Source: Lytechinus pictus (lineage: Eukaryota; Echinodermata; Echinoidea; Temnopleuroida; Toxopneustidae). From it: a stretch of DNA of 64,000 nt. The notes beneath the pieces are model-generated. The model was not told the origin of the DNA, did not search any database, and saw nothing but the letters and a program-made list of their open reading frames with translations. Shown one piece after another: positions 26,501 to 41,500 of the stretch; positions within the stretch are counted from its first letter, which is position 1; the number at the start of each line of letters is the position of its first letter. The stretch lies in assembly GCF_037042905.1 (NCBI RefSeq), contig NC_087262.1:23638001-23702000 (forward strand), in the 5' to 3' direction. Made by a program: the position numbers and the translations under genes.

Positions 26501-29500
26501 GTTTTGGGGTGGTAGGTCACATATTGTACATATAAGTCTTAGGAGACCCACAGGCCTCTCTTGATAATGAACATTAATGGTGCATACATTATGAAACACA
26601 CAAATTTAATAGAATGATTAAAAAAAACCACTGAAATAGAGTTGTCAAGGCTAACGCCTGTCTAAATGCTAAGAAAGGGTAGCTGCCACTGATTTTTTTC
26701 TAAATTGTTGATTCTTTGTGAATTTTTGGGGTATCCAGCAGCCTAACTCAGTGATGTTTTTATGTTTCTTTCACAAGTGTCCTTGACAGCATCTCAAATA
26801 TTTAGTGATTGAATGTAAGAGAGCTACAAAGAGTATTATCCTCAAATTTTCAGCCCATTCCAAGTTATAAAAAGTGGTTTTATATTATTTTTTTTCTTTG
26901 ATCAGGAACCTGATTAAAAAGAATTTTCACCACAGAATAAATCCAATGTAAAACACACTTTAATTCATATCATCTATTTCTGTTTTAGCGCATATACATT
27001 AAAATTCAGATAAATCTCGGAATGAACTGCAATAATCACATGCATTTAGGGGGATTTACCAAAACTTAAAATAGGCTATGAACACTTATTTCTTCTTCAC
27101 CACCTAGCCTCGCTTAACTCTTTGCCCGCTTTGTTTGGCTAGAGTCACATACAGGTGGCTGCCAACTTCGACTCAAGTCACATTTCATTCACAAAACACA
27201 CAGAGTGTATTAAGTCTATTGTTCATGCAAACATACACAATAGTGATGTGTGTATCACATTGTACTGAGTACACACAAAACTTTTCTTTACAATAGACCA
27301 ATCAACAGCAATTGTGAGCTGAATTAGCATAGTTCATGCAAATCCCCTCTTTAGATTGCACCTTGAAATTAATGTGGCACAGGGGTGATTCTGTCCGTGG
27401 CGGGCAAAGAGTTAAACAGAGATTCTCTCTTCAATGTGGGGAACAGGTTTAGCATAGAATAGCATTTTGTTAACTTACAAATCCCAAGAGAGTCTGCACG
27501 AATCTAGGTAGGATGTATTCTCTGACTTGATACGTTGAACTCGGCTCGCATTCCATGATGAACACCATGCTCTCTTCATCATACTACAATTATAATAATA
27601 ATAATAGGCATTTATATAGCGCCATCTATCTTGAAATAATCTATTCCGAGGCACATTGTTATTATAATTATTGTTACCCCAGCTTTAGCTTGAGCTGCTT
27701 TTCAGCACTCAGTGCATTCAAGGAATTAATCCTGCCAGGTACCCATTCACCTCAACTGGGTTGAGTGCAGCACAATGTGGGTAAATTTCTTGCTGAAGGA
27801 ATAAATGCCTTGGCTGGGATTCAAACCCACTCCCTCTGATTGAAAGAAAAGGGTCTTAACCACTATACCACAATGCCCCCACATGAGTTTAAAAGACAAT
27901 AGTCGAGTAAAACTAAATAATATATTGTAGAGATATTAGTTTGTTTTTTCTTCTTTTCTTTCCTATAAATATTATGGACGATCGCGTAATTTCCTTTAAT
28001 GTTGAAAAATTGTTTTTAATTATTCCAGAAGATTTCTAAAGGATTCTCATACATGTACATTCAAGGAATTTAGTGTGTACTTATTGACACAGTGACGCCA
28101 CAGTTGCTCCTGCAACAATTGCTCCGGGCTTTATTTCGTCTTAGATGTAGGGTTAGGGTTAGGTTTCCAATAGAGTTTCTATGCTGGGTTTATGGTTAGG
28201 TTTAGGGTAGGGTATAGTGTTAAACAAAGGGTTGAAGTCGGTCGTTCGATTAGTATGTGGACTTTAGAGCGGAGCAAATGTCATGGGACCACTGAAACAC
28301 ATGACTGGCAGGTGAATACTAAAGTAATGGTATCCACATTTTGATTCTTCTATGTTAACTACTTCATGTATCATTGCCCATATAACACAAGTACAGTTGT
28401 GCTCAAAAGTTCGTGAACCCCATCTCAAAATGCACTCCTTCATGCTGAGTGTTGAATGTAGACAACAACTCTACAATGTTCAGTGAGCCCAGAATTACAG
28501 ACTTTATTGAATATAATATTGTATCACCTGACTTCACATTTGAATATTCAAAACATGACAGAACTTGGAACACTTTGAATTATGTTAATTTTCTGGTGGG
28601 GTTCGCTAACTTTTGAGCACCACTGTATGTCATTGTTCAAAGGCTCAATGGAATAAAACATTGAATTATAATATAACATATATAAATCTTACCTCTGCTG
28701 GGCAGGTGAAGAACTGAAACTGTGCGAGAAGTCTTGTAAACTAATAACAAAATAGGATGGTAGAGGGGAAGATAATAAATTAATTAATTTAATTGAAAGA
28801 AGCGCATTAAGTAACAATTTCAGGGTTAGGAAGTCTATGGAAGTTCTTTCTTTAAATAATCAGTGTCTGCACATTTCACACACAGCCCGCAACTGCAAGC
28901 TTTCACTTAATAACAAAATTTGAAACAGATTACAATCCATCATTCTTTTCAATATCAATTTCAATTTTTGTTTCCATCAACCCCCTCCCGCCCCCCTCCC
29001 CCCGATTCATTTCAAAGTTGTGATTTATGAAAATCAATTTCAAATTTTCATCCAAAATAAGTTAATGCCATGAACCAGATATACAGTATATCTAGGGCTT
29101 AAGTGATACAAGTGTTGATAGATATGAAACAGTAAATAACAATTATATAAAAAACAAGGAATTCTAAACACTAAACTAGTAGCAATCTACAGATTCTACA
29201 ATCGAACTTCCTGATCAAAACCTTTGGAATCAACCCAAATATGGCTATGAAAGAAAGATATATGATAAAAGTGTCCTTTTACTATGTACAGTAAGGCACT
29301 GAAAATTAATACAATACCCAGTGTGTCTTCTTCCTAGATAGACTTGCATTGGCTTTTGCTTAAAATGTTCACAGCCTTGATATTCATGATTATTATTCAT
29401 GTTGATTATCATTATCATCATCAACATAATCCTCCTCCTCATCATCAATTAAATTATCTATTAATTTATTCATCAATCAAAAAGCTATAACTACAAAGTA

Positions 29501-32500
29501 AAATATATATGTTAAAAAGCAAGATATTGGACAGATTGGCATCTGGGTCAGGTTTCATAAAATAGATATTCTTCCTTGTTGTATGTAGGCATATGTTAAC
29601 ATCAAGCCTCATATCAAATGATGAAAGTTCAAGCCGATCCAATACGGCTGCCAGAGAACTTAGGCCCTGGGGAAATTACCAACAATGAAAGGAACTAGAA
29701 GGTACATGCATTGATCAAAGCTTGGAAAAGGGCATGTTAAAGATAAATGCCAGTTGTGGAATTGATTTCAAATTGAGATTGTACAGAATCCAATAAGATG
29801 GCCATGCAAATGTCTATATGTATCAATAAAAACATGTGCCTCAGGATTCTGAAAAAATTTGTTAACTACTGAAAAATTTGAGTCAAGAAAGCTCGGCATT
29901 TTCTTGAACCTCATTGGGTACTGAATTTGTTATTTCCCACTAGGCTTTGTACAAGAATCACCTGGCTCCAGTAGGCGATGGGTTGATAAAGTAGTAAAAT
30001 CTGAATTTACTCACGAATAGACTGTAGATTACGGTGGAGAAGAGAGCACCAATAAAACCTTCCCAGGTCTTCTTAGGTGAAAGCTTGATTAGTGATGTCC
30101 TCCCAAAAAAGAAACCTTTTGAAAAAGAAAATACAGATAAACAATACACTCTGAAATTTGAAGCATTGCAGCAAAGTGGTTCTGAATCTTGTGATCAGAG
30201 GGTCGTGTGTTCAAATCCCATTGTGGCCTATTGTCCTTTGGCAGAGCATCAAACCTTACTTTGCCATTCTCAAACCAGGTTTGAACTGGATAGCCGGTAG
30301 GATGCAAACATTAGTGCAACTGAGTTTGGATATTCTTGCTTGTATGCTCCTCAGGGAGTGGAGAAAGTGCATACATTGTGTGCGAGCAAGCAAAAATATG
30401 ATGACCGGTGTAATGATATCTGTAAATGCTATTTACTATATCAAGCACTGTATAAAACAAGCAGGATGTATTATTAGAAAGTGAAAGAGTGACAAAAAGG
30501 TTTTAATGAGATACTTCATCAAACAATGAATGTAGTAAAAAAAATACTAAGCATGGTAAGTCCCAATGAAAATACAACACGCCCTATGATGCCTAATATA
30601 CTTACCAAACATGTAGGCCATGATATCATTGCAGATGACACATGTGGTTGAGAGCAAGAACCATATCATACCATCAAACAATGTCTGGACGATAAGATTG
30701 GACTGGGTGACCACAATCAGGAGGGCTATGTGGGTCCAACCAAACTAGGAATAAACCAAAGAAACATGGAAAGTAGTTTCATATGCTCCTGCTTTCTATA
30801 TCCTGAGTACACAGACTATACCAGTACATACAATTTGAACATATAGACAATAAATAAACTCTATAGAGGTAAGCAATGATATTTAGATGTAATCCTGAGA
30901 TAGAGAAAAGGGTGCTAACTATTCCCATAGTTGAATCTGTATTTAACTCAACACTAAATTAGATTTTAGCACATACTTCTATGGAATGCATAGATTCATC
31001 TTTCTTCAATATTCAACATTCTGCAAAAAAGATAATGTACCAAATATTCATAGAAGTTCACAATCACACTATCTATTTTTTTTTTTTACATACAAATTTT
31101 CACTGCGAGATTTTAAAGTTTTTACTAATAGTGAATGGGTTGACAACTGCACTCCATAAAATATGGTCTGAGCTTTGAGACGACCAAAATTTTATAATTC
31201 AATCCATATTATAAGAATACCACATGGTTAACACATTCATCATATATACAATTGAAAATTATATGAGGCACAATATCAATCCTCATATAAATACAATGAA
31301 TAGTTGATTAACCTAATACTTTAAATAAATACAGTATAGTATATTAATTCAAAGTACAGTAATGCAACTATCATTTTATTACCAGTATAATTTGACTTTA
31401 CAACTAAGATTAAGAGTACCTACCAGAGTAAATTGCACAAGGTATTGTTTCTTCTGGAGAGATAGGACAAACATCATAAAACCTAGAGCAAAGCGAAGCA
31501 ACAATGTGTTCCATTAGTTTATAGCTTACAAAAAAATACATATACTAACCTGAACATGCAAATGCAAGTAGCTTTAACCCTCAATCTCCCGGGGTATTTT
31601 GATTCTTGTCATTCCCGGGGGGGGGGGGGGGGGGGGAGGGGCCATTATGGCCCCCCCCTTAAGATCTCAGCCGTGGATTGCGCGATCACAACTAAAATTT
31701 GCATGATGGTAGAGAATGACGTAATCTACGCAGTTGCATTGGTAAATTTCACTGAATTCATATATTTTTATTTTATATGAATTAACTATGCTAATTTATT
31801 CATGAAATCATACTTTTTGCTCTGATTCACTAAATAAAGCTCCTAGAATGCTACTTTTTGGTGAAAATATTCTTTATAGCATTCCTAACAATTGTGAATG
31901 AAAAAAGTTCTGGTACCAAGACCGATTTCTTATGTATTTTATTGTTTTTAAAATTTCTTATGTATTTCTGTGTTTTTTTACTTTTTGTTTTTTATTGTTT
32001 TTTCAATGGAAATCATTCCAGACTTAATCCTGATCATAAACAAGGCAAAATGAATTAAGTTTAATCATTAAAAGTAAAAATAATGATACATTTATGAATT
32101 TTGGCCAAATACACAATTTGCATTGGATTTGTACATGAAATCACGTTTATGAGCAATTTTGGGTCTGACATGCACTTACATAATGTTGCGTAATGTCGTA
32201 ACCGTGTACCCGGGCGTCACAAATTTGGTCTCAAAATTTGCGCGAGGCTTGAAAGTAAAAAGTCAGTGAGCGGCGAGGTCAAAAAATTTTGCGCAGCAGA
32301 TATATCGCGAAAATTGTCGAGGGGGGCCATAATGGCCCCCCCCCCCCCCCGGGAGAATTAGGGTTAATACATTAATATTTGGAATAAGATTGTAATACTG
32401 CTTGAAGTATCCAACTGACTTTTTGATATACAATTCATTTGACAAAATCTTTCTGCATTTTATAGGTGAAATTTATGACAATAAGCATTTACTATGTACC

Positions 32501-35500
32501 TGATAAAGGTCAACATGCATGTACAGTATTGTTTAGATTTCTACACTATTTATTTCATCTGTCATTTAATTCTTTCCAATCCATCAATCAATTATTCCAA
32601 CAGTCATCGGGAATAATAGCTTGGTGAAAAATAAGCGATATTTATTTCTGCATCACTAACGCATCATAATGCCTATTCTAAATAATTTTAATCAAGGTTA
32701 CAAGTCTTGGGCTTGTCTTTATTTTTTCAAGGTGTCACCTCTATTCCAAACAAGAGAATTCAAAGTAGGTCCATGGTCATACTGGAATTCAAACCAGCAA
32801 CCTTGCTATTGACCAATTATTTTGCCATTCCATTGCGCTGATGAGTTGCTCAAAGGAGTGCCAATTACCTGTACATTACATCCTTCCAATTTGTTTTTCT
32901 GAATATTCAATGGAAGGAATAAACCTCGTTATTGCTGACAAACACGTTACTTGTGGTACAGTAAGCAAAATAGCAAAATTATACCCTCTCCATGTTAATG
33001 ATAATAAATGTAATTTCTAAGGCACCAAATGCATTTCAATCTAAATGCTCAAGGCATACAGGTGAAAAGAGAGAAACAAAAAAATTAAATGCAGAGTTAT
33101 ACAAATAAGATTTCAGTTTTTCTTTAAATGCTTCGACGAAGTTGGTATCACGGATCTGTCGAGGGAGGGAATTCCACAGCGAGAGCCAAGCATGAACAAA
33201 AGCACTTTTCCCCATTTGGTTCTGCATAATTTTATTAGTAAGGCCTTTTTACTCACCAATTACATACAACCAGAATGAGATGAACCTGTAGTAGTCAATA
33301 AAGGGCTGCAAGACATTCTGTAAAGGGTGGGGAAAATAAAACATCACGCTTGTTTCTGCTGGTACCAAAAGGTATTAGAACACCTCATACTAATAATAAT
33401 TTCAGATTTACATAATGCACATATCTCTCGAAAATGACACTCACGACGCACAATGACTATTGGAAAACTTATACAATACAGAAAATGATATCAATAAATA
33501 CATAGATATTGCACAAATTGACTAGAAGTGTTACACAATCAGTTGGAAGTCAAATTAACAAGTATGCCCATAACAGTTAAGCATATGCTTACTTCATGAG
33601 GTAAGTCATTAGTTGAGCACAGTACGAAGTTCAAACCATTTATAAGCATTAAAAGGAGAACAACTGGAGTCTGTTAACCTCAGGATGGTTTACTAGATTG
33701 ATGGCTCATTATGAATTCTGTACTTGCTATTATCAAGCATTCAAATCTTACAAAAAGGATATCTTTGTTCAAATATTCAAATTTCTCTTTGTTTTTAATC
33801 TACAGACAAATTTGTACATTTGCATCTATAGTGCTTGTGTTTACTGCTCATTTACCCCATCTACATAAACAGGTACAAGTATATCATATCTTTACACATT
33901 TGTCTATAAGAACTTCTTCAAAACAGATTGACCAATCCAAAGTGCTTGACCCACATGTCATGAAAGAACACAATTAATTTCCATATCCTCACCAATTCTC
34001 TTCTTAGTACAATGCCGAAATAATCCTTGAGGCTTTGTCCGTAGACAAAGTAGTTAGCACAGGCAAGGAAGTACCAACTGAGTGTTCTAAACCATGGCAA
34101 GTTCTGTGTGCGGTAGACGGCGTGACCGATGCTGATGATCTCCTTGAAGCACATCACTTCGATCAGGAGGATCTACAAAAGGAATAATTTTTATTCATTG
34201 ATTTTCACCTCCTTTTCATTCATTTCTGTAAATTCATTTAGAACCAATGAAAGTTCTGTGTCCACCTGTGTGGTAGACCACATGCCCAATACCAATGATC
34301 TACTTGAAGCAAATCACCTCAATCAATAGAATCTACAAGCGAAGGTTTAAGCTCCATTCATATTAAATTCTGCAGTTTCAAAGTTTGTTCATCCAATTCA
34401 TCTTTTTTAATTTCATTAATTATTTCATTTTCAATTTTCATGCATTCATCCTTGCTTCATTATTTCTTCAATTCAAAATTTTGTTCTGTCATTATCATTT
34501 TATTAAAATTTCATAGCTTGTAACTTTGCTCCTATGGCATCTACCATGGCTTAGCAGCCAATCGCAATCATGGAGGAAGCGTGGTGTTGTGGTTCTGACT
34601 CTCGCCTTGCCATCAGAGGGCAGTGTTTTCAAATCCCACCACGGTCTAGTATCCTTTGGCAAGGCGTTAATCCACACTCTGCCACTCTCCACCCAGGTGT
34701 TAAATGTGTACGCGGCCGGATGTAAGTTATTGTAGATTGTCTAGCACTGTGTGCGCCTAATTAACGTTTTGCTGGAATACTCCATAGGGAGTGGAGAATG
34801 TACATACTCTGTATGCGGTAATGACTGATCGAATCCAATGACCGGGTCCTAATAAATCTGTAATGTACATGCATGTCTTAACCCTAAAATGGCCGGGGGG
34901 GGGGTTGAATCAACCCCCCCTCAACATTTTCGGCGTTCATTCCGCCATGCGAAATTTTTTGACCACGCCACTCGCAGAGTTTATACTTTTAAGTCTCGCG
35001 CATCTTTTGAGACCAAATTTACGACGCCCGGATACACGGTTCCGAAATTATGCAACATTTCGTAAGAGCATGTCGGACCAAAAATTGTTCAAAAACGTGA
35101 TTTTGTGTACAAAGTCAATGCAAATTGAGTTTTCTCATCTTATTCATAAAGATATGATTATTTTTACTTTAAACAGCTGAAATCAATTGATTTTAGCATA
35201 ATTATGCTTCAAAAAGGTTGTGCAATAAACCTGGAGTAAAAAACAAAGAAAAACAAAAGGTTGAAAAACATAGAAATACATAAGAAATTCATAAAACAAT
35301 AAAATACATAAGAAATTGATTTCCAAACCGAAGTTTTTTTCAATTGCGATTGTTAAGAATGCTACAAAGAATATTTTTACCAAAAATCAGCATTCTAGGA
35401 GCTTTATTTAGTGAATTAGAGCAAAAAGTATGGTTTATGCATAAATTAGCATAATTAATTCATATAAAATAAAATCTCATTATTTTGGAAAATTTTACCA

Positions 35501-38500
35501 TACAGCCTTGTAGATTACATCGCAAACTACCAGCGTGCAAATTTTTGCGGCGCTCACGCGATCGGCGGCCGAGATCTCAGGGGGGGTTGAATCAACCCCC
35601 CCCCCCCCCCCCCCCCCCCCCGGCCACAGAACAGCCAAAAAAGCCCGGCCTAGTTAGGGTTAAGCGCATTATAAATAACCAGATAATTATTATTATTCTT
35701 ATTAATCATGGTAGTTGGCATAATGGCAAAGTTTCAATAGTTGTAACTTTTTATAAAATGAGACCCCTGTTTTCTGGTAAAGTTTGTACTTTGATACATG
35801 TATATAGTCCTTACCAATCCTGTTAATCCCACTGGTCCAGCATAGATGATGAGTATATACCCAAACACCAGAGCAAAGGTGACTCCTCCACGGATACACC
35901 AATTCTGCCATCTGAAGCAGAGGACATACGAAAAGAGTTTGAAAAATAACAATGAAATTGCAGTTTTGCACACATGTATCAAATCTCATAGGCCCATATT
36001 CTGAACTCAGGTTTAAATTAAATCCTGGTTTAAAGTTGTGGTTTAACTATGGATAGCCAATTGGGGCACTAATCCCTAACAGTACAAATCCATTTTCATT
36101 TGACACTTAAAGGTCAAGTCCACCCCAGAAAAATGTTGATTTGAATAAATAGAGAAAATTCAAACCAGCAAAACGCTGAAAATTTCATCAAAATCGGATG
36201 TAAAATAAGAAAGTGATGACACTTTAGAGTTTTGCTTATTTTTCACAAAACAGTGATATGTACGACTCAAATGAGAAAGTCGATGATGTCCCTCACTCAC
36301 TATTTATTTTGTTTTTTATTGTTTGAATTATACAATTTTTCATTTTTTTACAGATTTGACAATAAGGACCAACTTCACTGAATCATGTAGTATTAAACAA
36401 TGCTCATTCCACATGTTCAGGGAGGAATTAATCGTTGTTTCACTTGACAATGAGGAGAAAAAAGAATATTCCCTATTTCATATAATGAAATACAAAAGAA
36501 ATAGTGAGTGGATGACGTCATCAGTCTCCTCATTTGCATACCCACCAGGATGTGCATATAACTGTTTTGTGAAATTAAGCAAAACTTTAAAATGTCATAA
36601 CTTTCTTATTTCACATCCGATTTTGATGAAATTTTCACTGTTATGCTTGTTGGATTTTTCTCTTTTCATTCAAATCAACTTTTTCTTGGGGTGGACTTGT
36701 CCTGTAAATCCTTCTGAACTGTCTGGGAATGATAATTGAAGTATTTTCTTCATTATGAAAGCAAAAGGAAACAAAATAGTAAACAAAAGAAATATATAAT
36801 ACAAACAGAATATTTGAATTTTTCGCTCCCCATTATTTTAGCACAGAGTTAGACTGTGGTCTAAGTTAAACCTGACTTCAGAATACGGGCCATAATGTTT
36901 TGGAGGTGGGCTGTATTTGTACATGTGCAAAGCATATGGAAATTAGATTCATTCACTACAATAGTCAACAATTAAAACTGGGTTTCCCTACAGCCTATAG
37001 GAATAAGGCAAATCAAAATATTCAACCACAATTTAAAAAACCTGTATAACATACAAACCTTGGAGGAAGTCCTTTGAGGAAGAAAGGGACGTTGACCTTC
37101 TGTGGTGGGATCGGTGGTTCCTGGATCTCAGGTAAACCTAGGTTCTCTGGAGGAACACATCCTTCTGCAACCGGTTTCTGAAAAGAACAATAAGATATAA
37201 AGAACAATTAGGATGAGGGATGTTAATCTTCCGAGGTGGGATGGGTCATTCTCGGATCTTGGGTAAATTCTGTAGGAACACATCCAGCTGCTACCGGTTT
37301 CTAAAGAGACAAAGAAAATGTAAAGAATGATTAAATAGGATTACTGTATCATAGCAACTTATGAAACTTGATGGCAAGCTTTTTAATTAATTTTCCAGAC
37401 TGAACAGTAGAGTACTGTACCTGCATCAATTTTTAAGGCAAAACATAATTTTATTCTTACATTAGCATGTGCAATCTATTACATGTACATACAGTTAGCA
37501 GTAATTGGTACTGTAGTGAAAGTGCAGTACATACATGATCATCAGCTCATTCATTTGCATATATATCACCAGATTGTGCATAACATTTTGGGGTGAAAAT
37601 ATACATGTTCATGTACAGGTACAATGTAAGCAGCAAAACTTCAAAATGTCATAACTTTCTTATTTTACATAATTTAAATTTTAAATTTTCATGCATGCTT
37701 GTTTGATCATCAACTCATTTTTGGGTTACATGTACATGTAGACTTGACCTTTAATCATGTATTTACCTGTTTCCTTACAATATCGCATTGGTTAACGTTT
37801 CCTTGTATTGCATCCCTACTGTATAATTTCATAGAAAGCAGCATACAATAAACAAAATATTATTTTCTAAAACTAGTTTCAGCCTTTTCAGGTCCTGGGG
37901 AAAAAGCAGGTCACACAGGCAAATGTTGATGATGTACATCATACAGTATATCATACAGTATCTGTTGGCCATGTTGATGTACATATCTGTAGACCCAACA
38001 GGCTTACAGAATTTCTGTTTACTTTCTACTGTAGGTTACCCAAATAATACATGAATATCAGCAAACAATCAATGGATAGACAAGAAGTATAAAAATAAAA
38101 ATCCACATCTTACTGTTTGAAATATAATTATCTAAAATACAAATACACTGAAAATTCATTTTGCCCAAGTGATCATGGCCCATCAGCCACTGTGCAGTGT
38201 CAGATTGACATTGCTCTATCCCTTGAATTGTTGAACGCCAAATAGGGTAGCAGCAACTCCCATCTTTTGACGTCTATAGGTCTAACATGGCCGGGGCTTG
38301 AACACCCGACCTCCTGGTTGTGTGACGGATGCTCTAACAACTGAGCAATGTACACTGGTCGAACAAAAATTCTAACTTCCAAATTATGCAAAACAAAAAC
38401 ATTAGGCCTACAATGTACATGATTACATGCATCTCCCTCTGTTTCTCTCTTTTCTCCTCCTTTCTCTCTATCCCTCACCTCCACCCTGTTTTCTCTCTAT

Positions 38501-41500
38501 CTCTCTATCGCTTCTCTCTATCGCTATGAACGCCTAGCTTAGCCGGGTAATATAGGAGCGCCTTGAGCACCTAACAAGGTGGATATGTGCGCAATATAAA
38601 TACCCTATATTATCACTATTATTATTATCTATATTATATCATATGTACATGTACATGTGTATAAGATCACGTATAATCTGGCAAAAAAAGTGTTATACAT
38701 GTATAAAATATAAATACAACTACATAAATAAATTATTTTTATTACATAGCAATCCTAATTCAACATACAAAAGTGGGAAATATCTTCTTTTTTTACAAGG
38801 GCAACAATAAATACTGTACAAGGTCTAGATGTATACACTCCCTGATATCTGTGAGGCATTTACAAGTGAAGTATTGGAAGTCACACAGAACTACTGGTCA
38901 TGACAAAGGAGAAAATTCTATTTATTTTTCTGAATGCTTATCAGATTAAAAACTGCCACATGCACATGGTTAATTAGCATGCAGCAGCAAGATCTGTACC
39001 ATGTGTGAATGTGCATTGGCCAATCGGCATGTACAGTAAAATTGCAAAGAGCCATTCTGTATAATTGCAGTCATTCATCGAAATCAATCATGTTTATCCA
39101 TTAAATAAATTAAATTGAATGGGCAAATATAGATGAATGACAAAAGTGAATGTACAGTAGCATATTCCCAACTTTTTCTGTTTTTTCTATGACAAGAAAT
39201 ACATACATGTACATGTAGCTCTTTGTCAGTGCCCTAAGAAGCAGGGGAGGGGGGGGGCTTCAGGTGCTGGAACTTGGGCTCTGCAAAGGTCATCTTAATT
39301 CACAGCAGATAGGTGAATGTATGTATCCATAAATACTCAGAGTCACAAATGTAAACATCTACTATTCTCTATTCAGTTTTGAAAAAATAGCTACTTCAAC
39401 ACTGCAGACACCTTCAGTATTATCATCATTATTTTTCCATCATATTTTCAACAGGGTAGCCAATTCAACAAACGTTTATCTCCCATAAGACCCTGGATAA
39501 AAAAAAACAATACAAAGGTTCTTCATTTTGATTTATTTTTTTAATAGTATTATCATAAATCTGACATAATACAATTGCTTTGTACAAAATACTGGTACAT
39601 GTACAACATTTACATGTATCAATCTTACAGATTGGGCATACGCACATAATTTGCAGATCATAAGTGGTCAATGAAACATATAGGCCTGCGTGGACAACCC
39701 AACAGCTTTTTGGTGAACTCCCATTTCCCAGGTGCATTCATGTAGAGATTAATACACTGTATAACAGGTGTAGGGGGAGAGAGGTATCAGCGATTAATGA
39801 AAACAGATGGGAAGGTGGACTGGTAATTCATTCACACTGCAGGAGATGGATGCATTGAAGAATCTAAAAATAGCATCCGTAGAAATACATGTAGATTGAG
39901 ATAAAAAGAGGGAGCTTGTAATCTACATCATCTTCACTCTGCAGACACAATATATGTTCATGAGACTGTATTTGGGTTTAGACTTCATGATAATTACCGG
40001 TACTGTAGGGGAGATTGGGGTTGTAGTTGGAACATTTTTGACAAAAATGGCTGTAAAATCCAAATAGATTTTATTTGAGAAACAATCAATACATGTATAT
40101 CAGCTTAAAGAATATTTATAATGTATCTTCAGTGTAGGGGCTTCAAATGTTCCCCATAAAATTGTTAACTCTATAATGGTTACTGAAAAGACCCACCTTA
40201 AACAAAACCATTGCAAGCATTCCAACTTACCCCATATACAGGGTAAGTCCCCCTATTTCATTAAAGGAGAACTATATTGATTATGAATGTGGTCTTATTA
40301 TATGTCAATGGAAAGGTAATGATGTGGGGATTATCAGTGGGTCATTCAAAAATAACGAAAATAATACATAAGGTGAAAATCGCCGATTAAAAAACGCTCA
40401 AAATGCCTCTCCGAAATATGCCTCGCATCGGTCTCTGAATTGACTTGAATTTGATGACGTCACTTTCTGTACGAGATGCGTGATTGGCTCTCCCACGTGA
40501 AGCTCCACTTGCATGCAAAACCTGTTGCCAGGGTACGTTTTCTCCACACTGTCACTGAATACTTCGATCACGAAATGAAAGAAAACCCAGAATTTTATCT
40601 AGATTTGGATTTTCAAATTGATGATTTTGAAGATGAAGAGAATGATGATGAAATGAACAACAAAGTGACGTAGTTGGAGGTAAATTGGGGGAATTACGCC
40701 GATGATGATGAGTTGGACAATTCAACTTGCAACACGATCACATGCCGATTCGCTACCTAACTCATGCAGCTGCTAAGTGCTAGCTACACCGCGCGGGCCA
40801 AATTGAATTCATGAAAATGAATTACCACACTGTCCAGACAGAGTCTCTTACCTCTGTGACTATGAAGAAGGAAAATAATGATAAAACTGTACTTACAAAC
40901 AAGTGAATGTAATCCGAACCTGAAGGCAACTCAACGAATAGCAGCAGACGATATGCACCGACGATAAACTTCATGTGGCTGGGATAGATTGTCACTCGTT
41001 CTGTTAGATGTAATTTTTATCTCATTAATTTGACAAAATTACGAAACTCGGGGAATTATTTATCTATATAAAAATATAGTAACATCTCGTATTATTTTTT
41101 AAATTACGATAAAACCTTTTAAAAGCTCGTATATGTGATCGTAATCAAAATCACAAACATGCCGTATTGCTTGCTCGCCAGTGGCTGAGAGAGTGGATCT
41201 ATATCACTGAACTGAAAATGCACGTTTTGCACAGCTCTCAATCAAGCTACGCATGTTGGGGATCTTTTACATCTAATTTTAATTTACCTCAACGTTTTCC
41301 TTCAAAAAACGTTTTATCGTAATTCAAAAATTATACGAGATGTTACTATATTTTTATATAGATAAATAATTCCCCGAGTTTCGTAATTTTGTCAAATTAA
41401 TGAGATAAAAATTACATCCAACAGAACGAGTGACAATCTATCCCAGCCACATGAAGTTTATCATCGGTGCATATCGTCTGCTGCTATTCGTTGAGTTGAT

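Noticed and set aside
28151..28215. Interstitial telomere (TTAGGG runs)
   Set aside because: Only two or three imperfect units, within what looks like a MITE body.
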